Shown: positions 22,627 through 35,263, numbered from the stretch's first letter. The stretch is 64,000 nucleotides of DNA from Isoetes taiwanensis (GCA_021234155.1 JAJEKV010000041.1:9815018-9879017); one strand, 5' to 3'. Notes: generated from the letters alone by a model not told the origin. Numbers and translations are program-made.

Positions 22627-24967
22627 CAAACTAAGTGTTTAAGTGTTGCCCATCAATAACAATATAACTAACTCTTTTTAGGGTCATCCCGTGTCTTCCA
22701 TGGAAGGGCTTGCCAAGAGCTACATCCCTTGGTAGGACATCGCCAGGATTTGGTATTGTGGTGGGATATTCTACCATGGACCTCGTGATCCTTAGAGCAT
22801 GTTTAGGGTCAAAGGTTCTAAAAGGCGATCTTATTAATTTGTCAATGACTATGCTTCATGTGATATCTAGACCAAGTGGATAGCATTGCTCAAACAACTT
22901 ATTTAGAGCTTCGTCCCTCATTTTCTTCTCATTATATGTTTCCTTCATTGCCTTTGGTAGAGATACAAGGGCTAGTGATTCTGTCTCAAGTGGGCCACTA
23001 CTACCACCAAAATTGGATATAAAAATTGGATGATGGCTTCTTCCATAAGTTGCTTTCGAATCATGGACCCCTCCTCACAAACAGACTCAACAAGATAGAT
23101 TGAGCCTTGAAAAGCTCAACCATGCTTTAAAAAACGTCATTTGCCTTATCTAGCCCCGAAGCCATTTATGCATGCATTGTACTTGCAAATACTTAGTGTC
23201 TTTTTCAGTGATGAAGAAACAGATACTATCATCCATCTCCTCGCATGAAAGGACCAGACCTCTTTTTTTAAATGTTCCATCTCTGTTCTCTCTGGAATGC
23301 AAGACAACATCATACTTTGGCCTTGCCTTGCTCAATGTCATGCACCATTCAGAACCTTCAGTGTAGAACTATCTCTTGTAGTTCTTGACTTAGTGGGCAT
23401 GTGATCATTCTACCATCATCCATGAGTTTGACGGTCAGAGTTTGATCTGTACCTTCATTTTTCATGTGATCTGTATCTTCATTTTTCACCTTCTGTCTAC
23501 TAGGTGTCCTCCTTTGGTTTCTTTGTTGTTAGTGCTCTTATTTCGATAACTCATGCTCTCTTGACAGCTGCACACAGAAGTTTTAGTTATCCAATGTTTA
23601 GACACATTTAAGTCTAAGAACTATAGAACAAGCATACACTTCACGCACTAAGCGAACAACAACTTTAAGAAGATTATAAAAATTGATTATTGACCTGTAA
23701 GAATGTGTAGGCTTAGATTAGCACTACATGAAAAGCTTTGAGGAATATTATGAAGATTGACAATTGACATGTTAGAATGTGTGGACTTGGATTAGTACTA
23801 TGGAATAGGAACAGAAAAAGCCCATCCAAAATAGACTTTTAGATCGTTATTACATCGGGTCGGGACAAAAATTTAATGGGGACACTGGCTATTAAAATCG
23901 TGATTTTAACCCAATATTTAAAAACTAATTTAAAATTCAAAACTTCTATTCCCCTTGCAAAATCTCTTTCCAACTACTTTTCAATGCTTGGCATGTAATA
24001 TTTTGAAATGCTCGCCATTTATAATATCCTTGGTGGCGCATTTTGTTCGTGAGGAACTTGTGTTCCTTTCATGCATCTAGAGAAGTTTTTAAAAGCAAAT
24101 TTGAATGTCGCCAAGACGAAAGCTTGTTGAAGCTTTGTATTGAGAAACCATATCCCAGGTAGAACATGTGTCAAGTGATTGGAATCAAGCGCCAATGATA
24201 AATATTTGTAGGTTGAAGAAATAAACATGTTAGTTACATAAATGAAATTGCAAATTGGAGAAGAATGCTTTTTGTTACCAGAACATAGCAAATATATAAG
24301 TGGCAAGGGCATTGTTCATAACATAGAGCCGAATTCAACATGACCTGACTATATTCGAATTAAAGTGATAGATTTTTTTTTTTTGCAACTCGTCCAGCAC
24401 AGAGAGGTATGGAGAATCAATGGGGAGTTTCTTGGTCAATGTACTCAAAATTTTGCTGTAGCAGTGTTTCATTCTCTCCACTGTAGCATTTCAATATAGA
24501 ATAAAATTTAGGGTTGCAGTGTTTTAGTTTCTGAGACACTCTTTTGAATAGTGTTGAATGTATTCCTGGAAAACCTTCAATCTCAGTGGTTTAAAATCTC
24601 CAAATTGCTTGAGGCAATCATTCTGAGCAAAAATATTGCAAACAAAAAGCTCAAATTTTGAGTAGAAGTGCTTTTCCAAAACAAGAAAAAGGTAACCTCA
24701 GCAAAACTTTTGTCATTTCTCCCAGACTCGAATTTTAATGCCATTCAAATTCAAGAAGATGCTTTAATATGCAAAAAATCTATGTATAAACGTCTGATGC
24801 AAAAAATATTCACAGCACCCTCAAATTTGCAATCCTGACCAAGTCAAAACTTGGTCAATGTTAATGGCAGGCTAAATTTTACAGATGACATTATAATGAT
24901 GTAATTTTTAACTTCTAACATTTCATTCACTCTGACAGACTTGTTAACACTGTGCATCACACAAATT
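22627..24967. other. Mostly anonymous; weak retroelement traces
   Basis: At 22680-22760 one frame reads HPVSSMEGLAKSYIPW, which resembles the zinc-finger end of gypsy integrases, but it is only about 20 residues long. On the minus strand 23341-23150 has an open stretch starting MTLSKARPKYDVVLHSRENR that I cannot assign. The remainder shows nothing. A T10 run lies near 24371-24383. Confidence 0.35.
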
Positions 24968-27430
24968 TCATGCAAGCAGTTTTTTGCAAATCGAGTTTAT
25001 GGAATCTCTTTTCACTTCTGACATCTCCTGCCATCTCTGACAAACCTGCAACCAAGGTGCATTAGGTGCTTTCAACAAAAAACATGCAAATGTGTTCAAA
25101 AATTGCTTTTTTTTTAATGGCAGACTCTCATTAAGCCAATGCAACCAAGAACTAAAATTCCCACAAAGCCAATGCAACCGATTTATTAACGATTATTAGT
25201 GGAAGGCAAAATAATCTTTAGTGGAAGTATTTAAGTGCAAATCATCCAAACCGAAGGGTATTCTTCTCATAGCAAAAGTTCCCCAAGGTGTAATGAAAGC
25301 TGTTTTTGGCTGATCCTCCTCTTTGATGCTGATTTGATTGAATCTTGAAATCCATCTGGAAAGGAGTACATCTCCTTACCTGCAACAACATGTAAAACCT
25401 CTTCTAAAAAAGGCAAAGAATAACAACCTTTAATAGTAGTCTTGTTTAGATCTCTATAGTCAATGCATATCCTAATAGTTTTGTTTTTTTTTTTCAATAG
25501 GGACCATACAAAATCATTCATGGTTCACAATTTCTGAAATTACACCTGCATCCTTCATCCTTTATTTTGTACAACTCTTCCTTAATAAGACCAAGCAAGA
25601 CACCATTTATCCTTCTAAGTTTTTGCATAGCAGGTTTCATACTCTTCTTGATCTTAATCTCAAACTCACACACATTCTTGTTAATACCAATCAACTCACT
25701 GTAATCCCAAGCAAACACATCTTTCCATTCATCAAAAAATTTCACGACCAAGCCTTCGTCCTCTTCCTTAAACATGTCACCAACATAAAGCACTCTACTT
25801 TCACCATTCTTTTCTACCATTATTTCTTTAACTTGTTTTTTCCCACTTACATTGATGATTAGGATTGGGTAAAGCTGCTGCAAGTCACCCTCTTTCAATT
25901 CCTCCTCTTTGATTGCTCCCTCAGCCAAGTGCTCAAGGAGAACACTCCTATACAAGGCATCAACATCACTATTGAGCTCCATTGACACGTGATGCAACTC
26001 CCAAGTCTTGAATGCTTGATAATTCTTCCAAAACCTTGTTCCTTAATATGCGTGACGTTAAAATACTATCTATCTATCTATCTATTCTTAGCCTGATACT
26101 CTCCCAAAACCTGCTTACTTAATATGATCATGTCCCCAAAAATAACCTTGTTCCTTAATATGATCATGTCCCAAAAAATAACAATGTTAGCAAACTTAAA
26201 TGCTTGGCTTCTTGTAATCCGCTATGAGGGTCTTGTACTCAACCATGTTTGAAGTGATGTTTTAGAAAATCCTGCCAACTTTAGCCAACAATCTGTTAGT
26301 ATGTTCCTTTATAATGGTAGCAGAAGATGCAGCACTTAACCTCTTGGAAACTCCACCATCAAACCATAACTAGGTATAACTTTCTTCTTGGGATATGCTG
26401 ACCTCTATTGGCAATTTAGGCTTTGATTTTGGGGCTATGGCATCAAGCTCATACTCACCACAAGGGCTTGAAATCAAGAGGTCTTCTTCAATGAAGTTAA
26501 AAGCCTTAAATTCCCTACTTTATTGTAAAGAATTACTTTTTTTCTTCCATCTGATATGGTACACTCACCTTTTGACCATGTAGGTCTTGTATCCACAATA
26601 AATAGCCATTTTCTTCCCAAAAACAAGTTACAGATATCTGATTTTTCATCCGCACCTTCAAATACCACCACAACAAAGTTGGCAGCCACTATGATCCCCT
26701 CAATGTCAATTGGCACGTTGTTTACAAATGCTTATGGGGTTGACTTTTGTATTAGAGAAATATTTGGATACCATAGCTCCTTTTTATCAATCTCTAAGTC
26801 ACACAACTTCATAATATGATGAAGAATCATATTAAGTGGTCATCCCCCATCAAGCAACACTTTAGTCAAAACTTTCTTAACAATTCTTGCTATACATGTG
26901 AAAGCACTAGGATCATACTCTTCTTGGGTCAATATTTGAGGGCCACTTGTTCCTCTTTGGCTAGATTCAATACCTTAGTTTCTATAGAAAGGAGTAATCT
27001 TTAGCAACGTTAGCAAATCCACAATAATTTTTTGAATTTTTCGATAAAGATTCAAAATCCTCACTCTCTTTATTCTTCCTAATGTACTTTTGACAAGGAG
27101 GAGGAACCCGATTGACTTCTTTTTCCTTAGCTTTAGGTGCAATTGCTTCGTCATTGACTTGTACTACCATCTTACCCTTTGAGTTGAGCACCCCCCTTGT
27201 ATGGACTGCCCTGATCTCCTCTTGATCTCCTAATTCCTGCACAAACCTCACTGAAGCACTTGGTTCAACAACTTTGGCATGCAAAATTCGGGTTATGCAT
27301 TGTTTTTTAGTGGCTAAGTTCTTTCCTTGGCATGTTTCATGAAGTTCTGGGCCCTCCAGGCTATGACTAGTGGCCCGAACCCAACAAATTAGAAGGATCT
27401 TGACATTCTCATTTTTAGTGTTCTTCAAAA
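24968..27430 (-). mobile_element. Ty3/gypsy retrotransposon relic (gag-pol linker, protease, RT start)
   Basis: On the minus strand, 27428-26982 is a linker-like ORF. The stretch 26716-26474 matches the aspartic-protease side of gypsy polyproteins (VDIEGIIVAANFVVVVFEG, ICNLFLGRKWLF, KKVILYN). 25997-25518 is the pre-RT region (VLYVGDMF, WKDVFAWDYSELIGI, MQKLRRIN), and 25521-25267 starts RT (RICIDYRDLNKTTIKG, SLPFLEEVL). Frame-shifted continuation near 25320-25210 reads TPWGTFAMRR. RT palm, RNase H and integrase are missing, so the element is truncated at its 3' side. No LTR was identified. It is a different lineage member from the plus-strand element at 9150. Confidence 0.88.
26067..26085. repeat. 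(CTAT)n microsatellite
   Basis: About five tandem CTAT units inside the minus-strand gypsy relic, in an indel-rich part between its protease and RT blocks. Confidence 0.8.
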
Positions 27431-28500
27431 ATTAGAAGATATATCTCACAAGCAGAAGAAACGAGAAAGAAAAAGCTCAAGTTATAAATAGATTTCCACT
27501 CTTTTAGTTAGTGAGGTGGATGGTTTTGTGATGATGTGGATACATTTGATGATCAGAAGGATAATTTGATGAGGAATTTGACATCTGTGCACAAAAACTT
27601 TGGATTTTTTGGTATCATTTTAGCAAATTCTTGCCTTTTCAAGGTGTGTAGCAATAAATATGCACTTTCTCTCATTAGTTTTGTTTTAAGAGAGAGAATG
27701 TGGCCTTTGATTTGAATAAGGGAGTTCAACACAACTCAAAAAGAATCTTTTCGTTAAACAACAGTTTAAACAAAGAATGAATTCAAGAAATATTGCAATA
27801 TCAATTAGGCCAAATACGAGAGCATGATTATTTGCAATTTGGTAATCAGACATGGAGCTAACAAATTTTCCGCCCAACTGGATCCACAGGGCTTAAGGCA
27901 ATCTTCCAAAGGATTTAGAATTGAAAGGGTTCGATAAGCTTATGACACCCAATCTACAATAGTCACAGGCTTAAATAGGCTTTAGGGCAATCAGAATTGG
28001 GGCTTGGCTCAGTATCCAACTTCCACAAAGGAAACAACAGCCAATGATGAGGAGGTTAACCTCCTCCTCGAGGGGGTTATGCAAAATAACCCTCGATGCC
28101 ACAGGCCCGAGAAAGAAGGTTTCTGCCATTTGTCTTGCAATTTTTTGCCATAGTAAGATGGGCTGTGCAAAATGGTCTTAAAGAACCGGTCGGCCATTTT
28201 CTCTGTAAGTAGCGCTCCAGGTATAGTCTTAAGGGAACCTCAGCTTTCCGGAAGAAGGTATGCTCCAAAACTTTTCTTCTGCTGCCGTTCTTTTCCGGCC
28301 ATTTTTGCTGCTAAAAATCCTCAACAGAGTTGAAATGGTCCTCCACATGCTCTACTGATTCTTCCCAATCCATGCCTATGCAAATTTGGACTACCTATTT
28401 CATGAATCCCGCCTAGATCTTCATGTGGGTTGTCAAAATAAGCTCGGATTTCTCCCTTTTTGATCAGTTTTCTTCTTTTCACCTCAAACTTGCCCTATTT
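27431..28500. other. Upstream flank of the minus-strand gypsy relic
   Basis: No gene was recognised. On the minus strand a TGTTGAGGATTTTT sequence near 28310-28325 could be an LTR start, but no partner was found at the other end, so an LTR is not claimed. Confidence 0.3.
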
Positions 28501-28664
28501 TCTAGGTTGTGATCCTTCGCCCTTTCTGCTCTTTCTAGCTATGGTAGAGCACGGCTTTTTTGCCGGAACACAGAAAATAGACTTCTAGGTTGTGATCCTT
28601 GCCCTTTTCTGCTCTTTCTGGCTATGGCAGAGCACGGTAGTTTTGCCGAAATACAGAGAATAGG
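28501..28664. repeat. Tandem duplication, 83-base period
   Basis: The unit starting TCTAGGTTGTGATCCTT occurs at 28501 and 28584 with scattered substitutions (for example TAGCTATGGTAGAGC against TGGCTATGGCAGAGC), so it is older than the 50-base duplications in this window. Confidence 0.85.
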
Positions 28665-29529
28665 ACATAGTAGAGTCCCGAACAACCACACAGTGTTTTC
28701 GCCACATAGGATATTCTCTAAAAAAGGTATATTCTGAAGATTACCGTCAATAATCCATAGGATATTCTATGAAAACAAATATTCCAGGGATTATGGGATA
28801 TAACCCAATCAGGATCCAACGGTTGGGGACGGTTGGATTAAAATAACTTTCGAGGGCCTATGGTTAAGGCAGAGGAACTTCCACGCAAAGTTCTGGCTTA
28901 ATCGGATCTTGCAGAGTTGAAGTAGCGATGTAGAACTGGGATTCAGAGGCCCGATTCTGCAGCAGGGATCTTCAATCTTCGGAAAGCTGGACGACCGTCT
29001 CTATTTGTAGTATAATTTGCCTTTTTGCTGACTAAATCTATCTTTGTCGCTTCAAAAAGGTGCTTGCTATTTTGCCTCAGGCCGACCCCAGATAGCAGAG
29101 CGCGGAATGCTCGATGCTTTGCCTTTTTCGATTTAAAATAGTTGAAGTCGGCTTTGCATGAGCGCCTTTGCATTTTATTTTTGTCCCCCTTTTGTTTGCT
29201 TGGATAATTTTGCTAATGGTTTGTGAGATGCCTTCCTAAGTCCCTTCTAATAATACTCTTGGGAACATTAGGAACTAGCATTTACTTAATAATTGCCTTA
29301 ACCTTTTTGCGTGGACCAGTCCCCCGTCCCTGCTCCATATCAATCCATGCCTTCTCAAACAGATAGTCCGCGATCGTCAAAAACGCGGCTCCAATCATCC
29401 ATCCCTTCGTGGTGGTTGTTCCACAATCAACGTGCACTTACAAGTTTCTTAAACCTGCGAACTCAAGAAACAGTTATATATATTATTGTACTTCCACAGT
29501 ACCATATTTCTTTAACACAAAGAGGGTCT
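28665..29529. other. No gene seen
   Basis: Short ORFs on both strands (29173-28943 minus, 29311-29550 plus) have no recognisable motif. The right end runs into the LINE. Confidence 0.35.
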
Positions 29530-30600
29530 CCCGCAGGAATGGATGGTTAGCAAGGTCACCCCTATTCATAAGACGGGAAGCAGGGATGACTCCACCAACT
29601 ACCGTATGATCATGGTGAGCCCATTACTCGCAAAACTTCTAGCAGGGGTGCTGGAGAAGAAGTTAACGCAATGGGCGGAGGAAACTGGAGTGCGTGCAGT
29701 TGGCCAGGTAGATTTCCGCCCGTTATCTCCAACGCTTTTTGGACTCTATATTGACAAGTTGGAGACCTGGATGCAAGAACATGGAGGTGGTGTCCCGCAG
29801 TTACCAGAGGCATATACAGTAAAACAGTTGCTCTATGCAGACGATCTGGGCTTATTATCCCATACAGCCAGGAGTATGCAGGAACATTTGGATGCTCGGT
29901 CACCCGCGTGACATAGCAGAATGACAATCAACCAACAGAAAAACCAAGTTGTTGCCAATCTCGCTCAGTGCAACATGATATCCCAGACTTCTATTACAGA
30001 GGACAAAGGATGGAAGTTGTAAGGACCTTTAAGTACCGGGAATCTATTTTCTCGCTAACATGCTATGGGATGACTGTAGAAAGAAGGGTCGGGTAGCGGG
30101 GATGGAAAGCCCTCGTATACAAATGAGAATAGCCGCTACGTAATAGGTCTGCGATTGGGCACGCAAAGCACACTTGTTCCGAGCACTCGTGGAACCAGTA
30201 CTGCTGTATGGGGTAGAGGTCTGGGGCCAGCGATTAGCAAGGGTACTTGGGATAATGATATGAGCTATACCAATAGCTCAGGAAGATCCGGCTCTAGTTC
30301 ACCAAAACTAGAGGAAGATCCAAAACCACAAGGTAATTGATGGTAGTTCTCCACCCAACCGGGCCAACCGATGTTGAGAACTGGCAGATTAACAGCAAGG
30401 CAGAAGGCAATGGCAATTTCTAGGCAAGGAGCTTGGTTCTCTTCAAAAAGGCAATCTTGACTGTGCAGTCCAGTCTGACCCACGGCCACTCTTTTGGCGA
30501 TATCTCACGATCCACAAGGAGTTAGCGAATGAGCGACCCCAATCCGGAAACTAGACACTGAGAGCTTTCCAATGAGCCCTGGATCGCCATAATCCGACTT
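29530..30600 (+). mobile_element. LINE (L1/jockey-type) reverse transcriptase with internal deletion
   Basis: The frame from 29543 reads TPIHKTGSRDDSTNYR, the start of a non-LTR RT. It then jumps near 29718 from GQVDF straight to LSPTLFGLYIDKLETWM and reaches the catalytic YADDL at 29834-29848. Relative to the family, the segment carrying catalytic motif A and the start of motif B is missing, roughly 100 residues. The C-terminal part continues in shifted frames with LFRALVEPVLLYGVEVWG (30172-30227) and LRTGRLT near 30370. The duplicated segment begins inside this element at 30016. It is inactive as written. The 5' ORF1 and endonuclease are not seen next to it. Confidence 0.85.
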
Positions 30601-31206
30601 ATATTCGCCGAGATATGATCTTTTGAAGTTGGCCTTTTAGAAACTGCTATTTTTGGATTGGACTTTAGCCATAATATCTAAGATATTATTTAGCTTCTAC
30701 TAACATAAGATATTATTGCCAATTTACTTGCCTTGCCATGCTATTAGTTTGCCCTTCTCACACACCCATGTTAGTCCACCAAGACCAACGTTCAAGGCCA
30801 CTCCCCCGAGCTACCATATCCATATCAATTCCTCCCTTTTTGAAGGCAACTGACCTCAGTTGTGTTCATAAATAAATTAAGCAGCAACTTAATTTATCCA
30901 ATTGAGCACCAACTCAATATAATTTAAGTTCAAGTTTAAGGTGATGATCTCACAAATAGCACCAACTATTCATGACGACCATTTTTGTTGAGGCTAAAGA
31001 TTTGGATAAGGTAAATCCTAAGTTTATTCTAGTTTAATTAAATTTCCTAATACAAGAATTGGGTCAAGTTTATAAGAATTTTGGAGGATTCCATTGAGGC
31101 ACCAACCTCTGCCAGTAGCACCAACTACTGGTTCGCAATTTGCTTAGACACCAATCTAAAATTGCAAATTCATCCATTAATGTTTACAAGTATGGCACCA
31201 ACCATA
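30261..31206. repeat. Array of ten mini-hairpins with constant CACCAA-type loop (copy B)
   Basis: The same ten hairpins as copy A occur at 30261-30280, 30292-30313, 30771-30788, 30872-30897, 30901-30918, 30955-30970, 31096-31109, 31112-31131, 31144-31159 and 31191-31206. The second has an 8-base stem here (CTCTAGTT/AACTAGAG) against 6 in copy A. The eighth reads CCAGTAG/CTACTGG where copy A has CAAGAG/CTTCTTG, so both arms changed together while the loop stayed CACCAA. The first two lie inside the LINE tail. Confidence 0.85.
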
Positions 31207-32297
31207 ATTTTGTATTTTATTAATGGCATGAACAATCATCTTAAGGAAATATAACAATTTCAGATATAAAATATCTAAATTCTAAACTAAATCCTTAATC
31301 ATGCTACTTTTTACCAGACAAAATATTATTAGTATATCGGTACAAGGGAAGTTAATATCAAGATCAGGAGTTGAATCAATATCAAGATCTTTGTCTTGAA
31401 TGAGATCCAGAGTTGAGATTGGAACAAGATTTTGAGGATCTAGCAGATGGCAGGGTCTAGATCATGAGCATACTCAAGAACTGGAGGACATGCTATTAGA
31501 ATAAGATCTTGAACACATAGAGCAACAGATTAGAAGACTAGAGCATTAGAGAGATTAGAGCACAATAATGGACTAACAATAGAAATAAAGCATGAATCAA
31601 AAGTGCAACTACAATCTAGATCTGGTGATACAAGGTGGTACCTTTGTAGCAATAAGAGGATGATCAGAACCGGATCAAGGATTGGGATTGGAGCTAGGAC
31701 TGGAACAAGAACTTGGACTTGGACTTGGACTGGGACTGGGACTGGGACTGGGACTGGACCTAGAGCTAAAATAGGAGCTGCTGTAGAATCCTGAACAGAG
31801 CGTTGACAACATGCCATCCAATTTTGATTACCTTTAGCCATCATCAAGCTACTCATTCCTCTGCAAAATGGAGTTCAAAGATAATATAACACGTTGCTTT
31901 GATCTATCGCTTGCATCAACGTCTTGTTGTGAAAGTAGCCATGATTATTGTAAAGTTAGTGGGGAAAGGGCCCACTTCAGCCATGTACAGTGTGGAGGCG
32001 GGTTCCATATGGATGTGTGTCTCATAAGCTTCCGCTTCTCATGGATGTTACAAACTATATCTATTTCTCCCTCCCTCCCTCCCTCCCTCCCTCCCTCTCC
32101 ATCTCCCTCACAAGAATCTCAATGATGAAGAGAGGAAGAAGGCCTAGAGATCGACACTGGATAAAAAAATTCTGCTTCACTATCACGATCCTACAAGCAG
32201 GATACAAGAACGATGTAAGAGAAATACAAATAGGCTGAAGACATATACTCAAAAAGAATAAGTACAAGAGCCTAAAGACTATAAGAAACAATCACGG

Positions 32298-32329
<32 letters not shown>

Positions 32330-33491
32330 AAAGACCCAAAGGGCAAATCAAGAACAACGGAACATAAGCAAGAAAGCTTGAGATTGCTGAGAAGATTACA
32401 AGCATGGGTTACACAGCGATGAATTGAATTGAAGCAGAATGGTCTCTACAACCATGACCACCTCTATATATAGTGCCTTATTGCATAAGGTCCAATAGTG
32501 TGTGGCTGCCAGCTAGCATGGTGAATGCTCACCCTCTTGGAGGGCATGTAGGATGCCACTTAGCATAGGCGCGTGAATGGCACTTGGCGTACATAGAGAA
32601 CGACATTTGACACTCTATGATCACGCGATAGTGCATTTGGAAAGAGCTGACAACTTGTAATGAAAGTCATTGGTTCGGAACGCATCTCCAATGTAAGTCT
32701 TGCGCATATGTGTGAGGACCATCTTCATATTATAGCCGTATGGTCATCACAAAAAGTGTGAATATGTTTTTTTTTTTTTTTATATTTTTCTTTTTCCCTC
32801 AGCTCGCCTACACCTGTGGGACATATATTTATTGCTTTATGTTAATGTATTTTGTAATTTAGTGAGTGTGATGCCAATGCGAGGGACTCCATTTAGGAGA
32901 TGCATTGCTTGTGCTGAAATGTCACAACTTCATAACCTTGTAATGAACTAGTCTGGTGCTACTTGATGATGTTCCAATCTCGAGCTTATGAAGGCATTTA
33001 AAGAGGAGGACATTGAGGTTGAACATCCATTCTATGGAATTAGAAGTTCATACATTAAACAAAAGGTAAACTAAGGAGGGTTTATTTGGAACTTGACAAT
33101 TGTTCTGGTCGTAATAAGAATAGTTACTTGTTTTGTCTCTTTCATATATTGTTTAGCTATCTGTGTTCGACCAAGTCCAATTTGTGTTCAAGATGGTTGA
33201 ATAAGAACACATGATATTGAACACATGATATTGACGCTCATTTGGAAATTACCCCACCTGCTAAGAAGATCAGATGCATAACCTGAGACGTGCCAATGAC
33301 GATGGGTGTAGAAGTAAATTGTTTGATTGGATAAGGCATTTTTGCATAACCCATACATAGATCAGCCTTGGATTATATGTAATGATGGTGCAATGGAGTG
33401 TTTAAGTACTTAGGACATTCTTGCATGATAAATGTATGAGCAACTTCAAATAAAACTACTAGCATAGCTAATTAGGTAGGCACACATTTGC
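31207..33491. other. Non-coding part of copy B with simple repeats
   Basis: It holds a hexanucleotide tract of GGACTT then GGACTG units at about 31701-31758, a CTCC tract at 32067-32100, a 30-base poly-A at 32298-32327 and a poly-T at 32767-32780. ORFs across these tracts are low-complexity and are not called as genes. Confidence 0.7.
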
Positions 33492-34346
33492 TTAGAACGA
33501 AGGAGCAGGGGCTGGAGCTTCATTAATCTCGAGCATTTGGGCTGCACTCTCCAAAGCCATAGCCGGAGCACTGGCCATAGCCATAGCCATAGCCATACGC
33601 CCTTCCTTTAGATTTTGGTTATGGAGCATCTGAATCATGGAATGCGTGCTCTTTGACAGCACCATGGGACCTCCGATCATCCGCCTTGACGGCCTCAGAT
33701 AGGCGCACACATGAGGTAAGTATATATCTGCATCCGAACATTTATTCAGCAAATCTGATCAGCTTATAGAAATTTTATTTTTCTTCCCGCGGAATGAGTT
33801 TTACCTTCCCCTGCTGCAAGCTTCACGTAGAGGTCTACTAAATTAGGGCAGTTCTTCTGACATCCGGTAGAGCAAAATTTCTGTGCAAATGCCGGATCTC
33901 TGATTCCGTCAGTGGACATGCCAATAGACATTCTTGTGAGACCACATGAATTCACACATTTGTCACTCTCGATCCATGCCTTTTTCTTCTCCATCATGAT
34001 ATTTGATGTCTGCAACATAAACCTTGTATGCATGAGTTAATAAGCTATCTATTTTGCAAATCTCAGTTACTATTTCTACTTGCCTGGCACTGATAAATTG
34101 GACTTTCATCTTTGAGAGCATACTTCTCCAACACACACAGGGCTCCAGAAGATGACACAGCATATGCACATTTGTTTATAGGGAGCTCCTCACACTCCAT
34201 ATTTCCTAAAATTCCTTGCAATAACAATTTAAAATATATCAAGACTGTTATATATAAATTGAGCAACATTTAGCTGCTTACCACTGACTCTGAAGAGCAA
34301 AGCTGCAGAGCATACAACGAAAAACAAGGCCATAGAAGTTGCCATT
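33492..34346 (-). CDS. PAR1-family secreted Cys-rich protein (near-intact, copy B)
   Basis: Four exons on the minus strand: 34346-34282, 34205-34084, 34009-33805 and 33727-33492 (TAA). Phases agree between exons 2, 3 and 4. Exon 1 encodes a signal peptide (MATSMALFFVV in the expected frame). Exon 2 has ECEELPINKCAYAVSSSG, exon 3 has WIESDKCVNSCGL, CQKNCPNLVDLYVKLAAGE, and exon 4 ends in an Ala/Pro-rich tail, EAPAPAPSF. Ten Cys are spaced as in the plant photoassimilate-responsive PAR1 family; the expected length of about 208 residues also fits. The molecular role of the family is not established. As written, exon 1 has a six-A run (34320-34325) where copy A has five, giving a one-base frameshift; this may be a homopolymer error. 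The exon 2 donor is GC, not GT. Confidence 0.88.
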
Positions 34347-34417
34347 CCTTGAGCTTCAGGAATTCTTTGCTTAGCAAGTCTGGTGAAATGGTGGTGTTGG
34401 CTTTGGAGATTGCTTCT

Positions 34418-34427
34418 TGTTATATAG
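34418..34427 (-). promoter_or_regulatory. TATA box of PAR1 copy B
   Basis: The minus strand reads CCTATATAAC about 75 bases before the ATG, giving a predicted leader of roughly 45 bases. It is conserved with copy A. Confidence 0.55.
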
Positions 34428-35263
34428 GATTTTTCTGTGGAGCATGCATGTGTGCTAGTTGGACCGAATCAAAGATCTGGGCACAAGATTTGACACGGTT
34501 TTCTGTGTGAATACCCGTTACCCTTGAAGACGTTGGCATTGCTGGTTGTACCAGTATGATGGCATCACATGTTCTTTTTCCTCTTTCAGAAATTTATCTC
34601 GTGATGTGGAGCCAAATTTAAGGGCAATCATCATCATTGTTTCTACGGTACGATAAAGAGCAAACCCGATTACTTATAACAACTATAATCTTTGTATCGT
34701 AGGAATGTATTGGTCATAAATTCCGAATGCCACATTCCATTGAAATAAAACCCGCAATACATAGTTTTATGCCTCAACTAGAAATAGTGCCTAGCATTGC
34801 TTGGCATTTATTGCATATAACAAATAAGGAGTCATACGATACTATTACTGAATTAGCCATTGCAGAAAAACAACAATATTGTAAATCTGGTCATTTGTTA
34901 TTGGTGGACATCCTTAAATTCGCCATTTAATGTTGTCAAAATATACGCGTACTACAAATTATCATTGTTCAATTTGAGCCTAGCTAATTCCTCTCATACA
35001 ATTTGTCAAGCCAGATGGTACAGTGACAAGTGACGTACACGGGTAGGTGTGTCTTGACGATGCTAATGCTGGGCAATTAATAGATGCGTGTTAAATCATG
35101 TACAGGATTGGAGTTGCTCATTCTCGCATTTGACTTGTCTCCCTCACATGAGAGGTTTTGATTCATAATTTCAATGAACAATAGCAACAATTAGCTATGT
35201 TGTTTGTGAATCTAAGATAACTTAGAAAAGTAGTCCTCTTCCTAAATCTTTAGTCAGTGATAT
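34428..35263. other. PAR1 upstream flank and duplication border
   Basis: The duplicated flank ends near 34968. From there to 35263 I see nothing identifiable apart from the likely approach to the L1-type LINE. Confidence 0.4.

Larger units (their letters stand above)
30016..34968. repeat. Segmental duplication, copy B
   Basis: This is the partner of 1-4935 in direct orientation, about 30 kb away. Its left border as visible is at the same base as the window start, so the true left limit is unknown; its right border is near 34968. Copy B keeps better reading frames for the LINE tail and for PAR1 exons 2-4. Confidence 0.95.

Noticed and set aside
27866-28330. An LTR for the minus-strand gypsy relic
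   Set aside because: A TGTTGAGG start is present, but no matching repeat or primer-binding site was found on the other side of the element.
31530-31856. A minus-strand ORF with Pro-Val repeats
   Set aside because: It is the translation of the GGACTG hexanucleotide tract; copy A does not keep the frame.
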